Below are positions 1-4,548 of a DNA stretch of 5,237 nt, piece by piece (the first letter of the stretch is position 1; each line of letters opens with the position of its first letter). The DNA is from JBAZTA01 sp964588175 (GTDB lineage: Bacteria; Omnitrophota; Gorgyraeia; Gygaellales; Profunditerraquicolaceae): contig CAZPNW010000214.1 of the NCBI GenBank assembly GCA_964588175.1, forward strand, positions 1 to 5,237, read 5' to 3'. A model generated the notes under the pieces. That model saw only the letters and a list, made by a program, of their open reading frames with translations. It was not told where the DNA came from and ran no database searches. A program made the position numbers and the translations under genes.

Positions 1-163
1 AGTTTTTCTATGACTCTTTAATTCGGCTGTAGTTATCCGCATAAAACAAGTTTTTCCTGTCCCAATGGCACAATTTTTTAATAGAATATTAGTTTAAGCC
101 GGCTCGGCAAGTTACTTATTATATAAATATCTGGTATATAATATTTTACGTCTTTGTCTGTTT

Positions 164-181
164 TAGTGAAATAAATCACAA
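164..181. promoter_or_regulatory. Candidate Rex operator upstream of rex
   Basis: The 18-bp inverted repeat reads TAGTGAA-ATAA-ATCACAA. The family consensus for Rex sites is close to TTGTGAA-N4-TTCACAA, so there is one mismatch in each half and the spacing is exact. It ends 5 bp before the -35 box of the promoter that would drive rex, and rex is the first gene downstream. Rex proteins commonly repress their own operon and release DNA when NADH/NAD+ rises. The inverted repeat is visible directly; binding is inferred. Confidence 0.7.
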
Positions 182-186
182 AAAAT

Positions 187-214
187 TTGACAAAGCCAAG
201 AGTTATGTTATACT
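187..214 (+). promoter_or_regulatory. Sigma70-type promoter for the rex-hydF operon
   Basis: A perfect -35 hexamer TTGACA (187-192) is followed after 16 bp by TATACT (209-214), which matches the -10 consensus at five of six positions. Transcription would start near 220-222, leaving a leader of about 25 bases before the rex start. It sits between the Rex-like inverted repeat at 164-181 and the half-site at 226-232, as expected for a repressible promoter. An alternative AT-rich -10-like stretch (TATAAT, 137-142) lies further upstream but lacks a convincing -35 at the right distance. Confidence 0.7.
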
Positions 215-225
215 TAAAATAGTTA

Positions 226-232
226 TTGTGAA
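226..232 (+). promoter_or_regulatory. Rex half-site near the transcription start
   Basis: TTGTGAA at 226-232 is a perfect half of the Rex consensus, but the expected partner arm (237-243, GGAGCAA) is mostly replaced by the ribosome binding site AAGGAG. The 9-mer GTGAAATAA is shared exactly with the upstream operator (166-174 and 228-236). It could be a weak second site or a remnant; the sequence alone does not decide. Confidence 0.35.
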
Positions 233-244
233 ATAAGGAGCAAT

Positions 245-886
245 ATGATCACTAATAAGAACTGTATTATCCGGCTATCGCGGTATAAAAATGCATTATA
301 TCGTCTCAGGACCCTGGGATTTATAAAGGTTTTTTCAGACAATTTAGCTGATGCCATCGGTGTAATGCCTTCGCAGGTCAGGAAAGATTTCTCGATATTC
401 GGTATTTCGGGGAATAAGCGGGGCGGTTATCAGGTTGATGAGCTTATAGAAAAACTCAACAATATCTTAGGCAAGAATGAGGTCCAAGGAGTTGTTATTG
501 CCGGGGCAGGCAATATCGGAACTGCGCTCATGAAATATAAAGGGTTTGAAAAAGAGGGAATAAGGCCCATGGCAGTATTCGATATAGACCCTTTAAAATT
601 TACCCGTGCCACAGATATCCCGGTGCTGCCTTTGGAGCAGCTGCCGGAGTTCATTAAAAAGAATAAGATCAAGATCGGGATCATCGCTGTTCCCGACATC
701 GCCGCGCAGCAGACTCTTGACAGCATGGTTTCAGCCGGTATCAAGGGGATCCTTAATTTCGCCCCCATACGCTTACGCGGCCCGGAGGATTGCGTGATCA
801 ATAACGTAAACCTGGAGCTGGAATTGGAAAATGTCATTTATTTCGTTAACACCCAGGAGAAATCCAAGCTTGAGGAAGCGCTATGA
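245..886 (+). CDS. rex: Redox-sensing transcriptional repressor Rex
   Basis: At 213 residues this has the usual length and order of the Rex family. An N-terminal winged-helix DNA-binding domain spans about residues 8-75, with the recognition region MPSQVRKDFSIFG at 41-53. A Rossmann NAD(H)-binding domain follows, with GAGNIG at 87-92 and the acidic end of the second strand in FDIDP at 112-116. The conserved segment GIKGILNFAPIRL (165-177) and a C-terminal dimerisation helix (about 186-203) complete it. Rex senses the NADH/NAD+ ratio in the cytoplasm and represses fermentation and hydrogenase genes when NAD+ dominates. The start is supported by AAGGAG at 235-240, four bases before ATG. A Rex-like operator precedes the gene, suggesting autoregulation. 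Its last codons overlap the hydF start by ATGA, so the regulator and the hydrogenase maturase are probably made from one mRNA. Family assignment is very secure; the target set is inferred. Confidence 0.96.
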   Translation: MITNKNCIIRLSRYKNALYRLRTLGFIKVFSDNLADAIGVMPSQVRKDFSIFGISGNKRGGYQVDELIEKLNNILGKNEVQGVVIAGAGNIGTALMKYKGFEKEGIRPMAVFDIDPLKFTRATDIPVLPLEQLPEFIKKNKIKIGIIAVPDIAAQQTLDSMVSAGIKGILNFAPIRLRGPEDCVINNVNLELELENVIYFVNTQEKSKLEEAL

Positions 887-2115
887 AAACGACGCCTAAA
901 TCATTACGTTTACAGATCGGTTTGTTCGGTCGGACGAATGTCGGGAAATCAAGTTTTTTGAACCTTATCGCCGGGCAGGACGTCGCGATCACCTCCGCTG
1001 TCCCCGGCACAACGACTGACGTCGTGGAAAAGGTCATGGAATTGCTGCCGATAGGGCCGGTTGTATTCTTGGATACTGCCGGGATCGATGATATCTCTGA
1101 GTTGGGGCATTTGCGCGTCAAGAAGTCCCGCAAGATCTTTGATCGGGCTGATGTTATTGTTTTGATAGCGGAGTCCTGCGTGTGGGGAGAATTTGAAGAT
1201 AAGATATGGGATGAGGCAGGCAAGCGGATGATCCCGGTCATTGTCGTGGTGAATAAGGCCGATATAATGCCGCCTTCCCCGGAGTTTATAGAAGCGTTGC
1301 GCAAGAAGACCGGGGCATTCTTTCTTTGCTCCAGTGTCGATTCCGCTCATCGGGACACCTATGTATTAGCTTTGAAGAAAAACTTGATCGAAGCCTGTCC
1401 CGCTGATTTTCTGAATCCGCCGCCGTTATTAAAAGACCTTTTGCCTTCATACGGCCTGGCGGTGATGATCATACCGATCGATAAGGAAGCCCCCAAGGGG
1501 AGGCTTATTTTACCTCAGGCCCAAGCGATACGGGATGCCTTAGATGGCGATGCGGCGGCATTGATCGTTAAGGAAAAGGAATATAAGCATATTTTGCTTA
1601 ATTTGAAGCATCCGCCTGATATCGTGATGTGTGATTCCCAGGTTTTGGAGAAAATGGTCGCTGATACTCCCGCGGATATCAAATGTACGACGTTTTCGAT
1701 CCTCTTCGCGCGCAATAAAGGAGATCTATTGGAAATGGTAAGAGCGGTATCGGCCATCGACACGCTTCAGCCGGGTGATAAGATCCTGATCGCCGAATCC
1801 TGCAGCCATCATGCGATCGAAGATGATATCGGCAGGGTCAAGATACCCCGGTGGCTGGAGAAATACCTGGGGTTTTCGGTGCATATCGATGTTTGTTCCG
1901 GCAGGGATTACCCGGAAAACCTGAAAAGTTATAAATTGATCGTGCATTGCGGCGGCTGTATGCTTACCCGCCGGGAGATGCTTTTCCGTATCCATCAAGC
2001 AAAAGCGGAAAATGTCCCGATAACCAATTACGGGATTTGTGTCGCATTCTTGCAGGGAGTGTTAGAACGGGTGTTGTCGCCGTTCCCTGCGGCTTTAGAG
2101 GTGGCGCGAAAATGA
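883..2115 (+). CDS. hydF: [FeFe] hydrogenase H-cluster maturation GTPase HydF
   Basis: HydF is the scaffold on which HydE and HydG products are assembled into the 2Fe subcluster before delivery to the HydA apoprotein. The 410-residue length is typical. The N-terminal GTPase domain shows the P-loop GRTNVGKS (16-23), the G2 threonines in PGTTTD (41-46), DTAG (64-67) and NKAD (124-127). A middle dimerisation domain follows (about 185-290). The C-terminal cluster-binding domain carries C307-x-H309, then 45 residues, then H355-C356-x-x-C359, which fits the HydF signature CxH...HCxxC for its [4Fe-4S] cluster. All diagnostic residues are present, so the protein looks functional. The start overlaps the rex stop by four bases, with GAGGAAG (872-878) as ribosome binding site. 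HydE and HydG are not in this window and must be encoded elsewhere if maturation is to work. Confidence 0.97.
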   Translation: MKTTPKSLRLQIGLFGRTNVGKSSFLNLIAGQDVAITSAVPGTTTDVVEKVMELLPIGPVVFLDTAGIDDISELGHLRVKKSRKIFDRADVIVLIAESCVWGEFEDKIWDEAGKRMIPVIVVVNKADIMPPSPEFIEALRKKTGAFFLCSSVDSAHRDTYVLALKKNLIEACPADFLNPPPLLKDLLPSYGLAVMIIPIDKEAPKGRLILPQAQAIRDALDGDAAALIVKEKEYKHILLNLKHPPDIVMCDSQVLEKMVADTPADIKCTTFSILFARNKGDLLEMVRAVSAIDTLQPGDKILIAESCSHHAIEDDIGRVKIPRWLEKYLGFSVHIDVCSGRDYPENLKSYKLIVHCGGCMLTRREMLFRIHQAKAENVPITNYGICVAFLQGVLERVLSPFPAALEVARK

Positions 2116-3950
2116 AGACCGAGACCTTACAGAAAAAAATATTGTTCTCATTCTTCCTGGTCATCGGGGTGATGGCATTGTCTATCGCGGTCCTGCGCAC
2201 CTATGTGATCAAGGTGGATATTATCGACCGCGCTCAGACTCAGGTCAAGAATGATCTCAAAGCGGCGCGGGCAGTCTTTGATAATGAGATCGATATGATG
2301 CAAAAGATGTTCAGCATGCTGCCTGCGGCTGACCGTGTCGTTGAATTGAAAGAAAGATTGGGTTTGGATTATTTACGTGTGGCGACACGTGAAGATAAGG
2401 CGCGCCTGAAGAGTGAGATCGCGCGGCTTGCTTTTTCCGGCAGGAGCCTGGGGGCAAGCCGTATTATCGATAAAGATGAGCTTTTGGAAATAGGTCCGCG
2501 GTTCTACGAGCGTTCAGAAATAGAAATACGCTTTACGCAAAAAGCAAAATCTACGACCAAGAAGATCCTCGATAAAGCCATGGCCCTGGAGTACGCGATG
2601 CCGGTGGTCAATGAGCGGGGGCAGGTTACAAGCGTTATTTACGGAGGTAAGATCATTAACCGCGATTACGCGTTGGTAGATAGAATCCGCGACCTGGTCT
2701 TTGAAAACAAGCTCTATGATGCCAAACCGCTGGGGACCGTGACTATTTTTCTTGATGATGTCCGTATTACGACGAATGTTTTGGATGCGCTAGGTAACAG
2801 GGCCATTGGTACGCGCGTCTCCGAAAGAGTCTATGATACGGTGGTTAAACAGGCAAAGACCTGGGTTGACCGGGCTTTTGTGGTGACTGACTGGTATCTG
2901 ACCGCGTATGAACCGATCCGCGATGTTCACGGGGCGATCATCGGTATCCTCTATGTGGGTATTCTGGAAAAACCTTTCAGCGATATTACCAGGAATGTGC
3001 TTTTTGTGCTGGTAGCGATCGTCTTATTCTCTTCGATCCTCGCGGCGGTCCTGGGATATATCCTTGCGGCAACCATTACCTCGCCTTTGACGCAGATGCT
3101 GGAAGCTACCTCCCGTATATCCGGAGGCCAGCTTGAATTCCGGGTGGAGAACAAGGCTTCGGTGAAAGAACTGGATGAACTGGCGCAGTCATTTAATGAG
3201 ATGGCTGCTAAGCTTCATGAACGCGATATGAGCCTGAAGGTATCCAATGATAAACTGGAAGAGCTCAATAAAAGTTATCTTGATCTGATCGGTTTTGTCG
3301 CTCATGAGTTAAAGAATATATTGTCTTCTACCATCCTCAACGCTTATACCGTCAGAGACGGGTTCCTGGGGATGATCAATTTTAAACAACGAAAGGCCCT
3401 TGATTCGGTAACGCGCAATCTCGATTATTTCGCTTCTACGATAAAGAATTTCTTGAACTTAAGCAGGATCGAGAAGCATGAATTGAATGTGAACAGTTTA
3501 GAGCTGTCGGTAAAAGACGACCTTTTTAATGTTTCCTTAGAAGCATTCCTGCGCGAGGCGATGGAGAAAAATATCCGGATCATCAATTCCATCCCGGCAG
3601 GCTTAAAAATAAAAGGGGATAGTGATCTGTTGCAGATCGTCTCTAATAATCTTGTCGCCAACGCCGTTAAATACGGAAAACCCGGCGGGCAGATCATTGT
3701 GAGCGCCCTTGAATTCCCTGAAAGCGTAAAAATAGAAGTGTATAACGATTCCCGGCCTATTCAGGCGAAAGATATCGATAAGCTGTTCCAGAAATTCTCG
3801 CGGCTGAATTACGCTGAAAACAAAAAAGAACGCGGTACGGGCCTGGGGCTTTTTATTACCAAGGAAATCATTGAAAAACACGGCGGCAGGATCTGGGTTG
3901 AGCCGCGTTCAGAGGGTAACGCTTTTATATTTGAACTAACGAAAATCTAA
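2112..3950 (+). CDS. Membrane sensor histidine kinase (Cache-HAMP-HisKA-HATPase)
   Basis: The protein is 612 residues starting at the ATG that overlaps the hydF stop (ATGA, 2112-2115), with AGAGGTGG (2097-2104) as ribosome binding site; the frame is open further upstream, but that part lies inside hydF. Order: transmembrane segment about 10-29, extracytoplasmic region about 30-292, second transmembrane segment about 295-320, HAMP about 321-373, short coiled coil, HisKA with the phospho-acceptor H398 in FVAHELKN, and a HATPase domain with N-box NNLVANAVKYG (512-522) and G2 box GTGLGL (575-580). The sensor contains segments such as GTVTIFLDDVRI and AYEPIRDVHGAIIGILYVGI, typical of Cache-type small-molecule sensors. 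The G1 box reads NDSRP (545-549), keeping the Asp but losing the usual glycines. There is no cysteine in the protein. No response regulator adjoins it. Ligand and output are unknown; the operon position suggests hydrogenase-linked control. Confidence 0.92.
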   Translation: MKTETLQKKILFSFFLVIGVMALSIAVLRTYVIKVDIIDRAQTQVKNDLKAARAVFDNEIDMMQKMFSMLPAADRVVELKERLGLDYLRVATREDKARLKSEIARLAFSGRSLGASRIIDKDELLEIGPRFYERSEIEIRFTQKAKSTTKKILDKAMALEYAMPVVNERGQVTSVIYGGKIINRDYALVDRIRDLVFENKLYDAKPLGTVTIFLDDVRITTNVLDALGNRAIGTRVSERVYDTVVKQAKTWVDRAFVVTDWYLTAYEPIRDVHGAIIGILYVGILEKPFSDITRNVLFVLVAIVLFSSILAAVLGYILAATITSPLTQMLEATSRISGGQLEFRVENKASVKELDELAQSFNEMAAKLHERDMSLKVSNDKLEELNKSYLDLIGFVAHELKNILSSTILNAYTVRDGFLGMINFKQRKALDSVTRNLDYFASTIKNFLNLSRIEKHELNVNSLELSVKDDLFNVSLEAFLREAMEKNIRIINSIPAGLKIKGDSDLLQIVSNNLVANAVKYGKPGGQIIVSALEFPESVKIEVYNDSRPIQAKDIDKLFQKFSRLNYAENKKERGTGLGLFITKEIIEKHGGRIWVEPRSEGNAFIFELTKI

Positions 3951-3956
3951 ACTGAA

Positions 3957-3966
3957 AACAGCTGTT
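3957..3966. repeat. Perfect 10-bp palindrome after the kinase gene
   Basis: AACAGCTGTT is a perfect palindrome seven bases beyond the kinase stop codon. It has no loop, so it is not a hairpin of note; it could be a dimeric protein site or chance. It does not resemble the Rex consensus. Confidence 0.25.
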
Positions 3967-3970
3967 AGAC

Positions 3971-4021
3971 CCCACGCTCATTGCATCCCAGCCTCATTGG
4001 AGTGGCTGGGTATTGCGTGGG
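3971..4021 (+). promoter_or_regulatory. Nested inverted repeat in the leader of the [2Fe-2S] gene
   Basis: Two 7-bp perfect stems nest inside each other. The outer is CCCACGC (3971-3977) with GCGTGGG (4015-4021); the inner is CCCAGCC (3987-3993) with GGCTGGG (4004-4010), closing a 10-base loop. An asymmetric internal loop (9 and 4 bases) separates them. No T-run follows, so it is not an ordinary intrinsic terminator. The 5'-side/loop segment GCCTC (3991-3995) is also complementary to GAGGC (4043-4047) in the downstream ribosome binding site, allowing an alternative pairing. It could be a cis-acting RNA, an mRNA-stabilising structure or a dispersed palindromic repeat; I recognise no known riboswitch class. 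Confidence 0.5.
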
Positions 4022-4023
4022 TA

Positions 4024-4040
4024 TGCGCCTTTCCGGCGCA
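4024..4040 (+). promoter_or_regulatory. Small hairpin abutting the ribosome binding site
   Basis: TGCGCC (4024-4029) and GGCGCA (4035-4040) form a 6-bp GC-rich stem with loop TTTCC. The 3' arm is immediately followed by AGGAGG (4041-4046). It leaves the ribosome binding site exposed and may help keep it single-stranded or compete with the alternative pairing of the upstream structure. Confidence 0.45.
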
Positions 4041-4055
4041 AGGAGGCAAGATATG
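4041..4055 (+). promoter_or_regulatory. Shine-Dalgarno site that fixes the start of the [2Fe-2S] gene
   Basis: AGGAGG (4041-4046) is followed after six bases by ATG (4053-4055). This strong site decides for the 4053 start over the longer reading from 3981, whose first 24 codons would run through the inverted repeats and have no ribosome binding site of this quality. Confidence 0.85.
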
Positions 4056-4412
4056 TCTGCTACACCACTGGAGATAATTAAAAAGAAACGCGCGGAAGCG
4101 ATCAACAGGATCGTTGGGAAAGGGTATTTGTCCACGAAACGGGTTTATGTCGGCATGGCGACCTGTGAAATAGCGGCCGGCTCGAAGGAAGTTATGGATG
4201 TTTTTAGCGCCGCGATAAAAAACGGCCTTACGGATGTTTATTTGACACAAAAAGGGTGCGCCGGCAGGTGTAATTTGGAACCGACGGTCGAGGTGATCGA
4301 AGAAGGCAAGATCCCGGTTAAATACGGCAAAGTAACACAGGAAAAAGCCTTCGCTATCATCGAACGGCATCTTAAAAAAGGGGAAGTCATTAAAGAGTGG
4401 CTCATTAAGTAA
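4053..4412 (+). CDS. Thioredoxin-fold [2Fe-2S] ferredoxin-domain protein of the hydrogenase operon
   Basis: This 119-residue protein belongs to the thioredoxin-like [2Fe-2S] ferredoxin group found as a small separate gene before NuoF/HydB subunits. After a basic helical N-terminus (about 1-28) comes the strand and turn VYVGMATCEIAAGS (31-44) with C38, and then VYLTQKGCAGRCNLEP (62-77) with C69 and C73. The final part (about 80-119) completes the fold. Only three cysteines are present, whereas HydB here and classical NuoE have four, in a Cx4C...Cx3C pattern. The first position is glycine (G34), so either another residue completes cluster binding or the cluster is atypical. It is too short to be a full NuoE/HydC and lacks that family's N-terminal helical domain. 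It probably transfers electrons or stabilises the HydB side of the complex; this role is inferred. Confidence 0.85.
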   Translation: MSATPLEIIKKKRAEAINRIVGKGYLSTKRVYVGMATCEIAAGSKEVMDVFSAAIKNGLTDVYLTQKGCAGRCNLEPTVEVIEEGKIPVKYGKVTQEKAFAIIERHLKKGEVIKEWLIK

Positions 4413-4467
4413 AAAGTTAAAAGCCAAAAGCTAAAAGTTAAAAGCCAGAAGCTAAAAGTAAAAAGCG
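4412..4467. repeat. Heptamer array with 21-bp higher-order period
   Basis: Eight consecutive 7-bp units occur without a slip: AAAAGTT, AAAAGCC, AAAAGCT, AAAAGTT, AAAAGCC, AGAAGCT, AAAAGTA, AAAAGCG. Units 1-3 and 4-6 form two 21-bp copies differing only at position 4448, and units 7-8 continue the same order with one change each. The first unit begins on the last base of the upstream stop codon. Translation in other frames (for example FSFWLLT repeats on the minus strand) is a by-product. Its role is unknown: spacer, binding array or slippage-grown simple repeat. Confidence 0.9.
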
Positions 4468-4470
4468 AAG

Positions 4471-4518
4471 CCCTCCGAAGCAACACCGCAATTTTACTTA
4501 TCGATTTGCGAAGGAGGG
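4471..4518 (+). promoter_or_regulatory. Inverted repeat that would sequester a Shine-Dalgarno sequence
   Basis: CCCTCC (4471-4476) pairs with GGAGGG (4513-4518), and GCAA (4480-4483) pairs with TTGC (4506-4509). Between the two stems lies a symmetrical GAA/GAA internal loop (4477-4479 and 4510-4512); the terminal loop is 22 bases. The 3' arm contains the strongest ribosome-binding sequence before hydB, AAGGAGGG (4511-4518). Folding would hide it, which suggests translational control, but dispersed palindromic repeats can look the same. No T-run follows, so a terminator is unlikely. Confidence 0.5.
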
Positions 4519-4527
4519 TCAAAAGTA

Positions 4528-4548
4528 ATGAAAGGTATAAGACGATGA
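4528..4548 (+). CDS. Possible six-codon leader ORF coupled to hydB
   Basis: ATG at 4528 opens a reading frame of six codons (MKGIRR) ending in TGA at 4546-4548, which overlaps the hydB start by ATGA. GGAGGG (4513-4518) lies nine bases before this ATG, while hydB itself has only a weak AAAGG (4531-4535). Such an arrangement would let ribosomes load at the strong site, finish the mini-ORF and restart on hydB. The peptide has no recognisable function. It may be accidental, since short ORFs are common. Confidence 0.3.
   Translation: MKGIRR

Noticed and set aside
98..108. Short GCCG-GCT-CGGC inverted repeat upstream of the promoter
   Set aside because: Only four base pairs with a three-base loop and no T-run; too small to call a terminator or operator.
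846..1350. Antisense ORFs over hydF
   Set aside because: They are shadow frames of a gene with all HydF motifs; they have no domain and no plausible start signals.
1947..2111. Longer reading of the histidine kinase from the upstream ATG at 1947
   Set aside because: The extra 55 codons lie inside hydF, translate to a low-quality sequence with no domain, and the ATG at 2112 has a good ribosome binding site and is directly followed by the first transmembrane segment.
3971..4021. Intrinsic terminator after the kinase gene
   Set aside because: The stem is followed by GTATGCGCC rather than a T-run, and the stems are split by an asymmetric internal loop.
3981..4052. Longer reading of the [2Fe-2S] protein from an alternative start near 3981
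   Set aside because: It runs through the inverted repeats and lacks a ribosome binding site of comparable strength; AGGAGG six bases before ATG 4053 decides the start.
4238..4522. Minus-strand ORF with repeated FSFWLLT
   Set aside because: The repeated peptide is just the heptamer array translated on the other strand, and the rest is antisense to the [2Fe-2S] gene.
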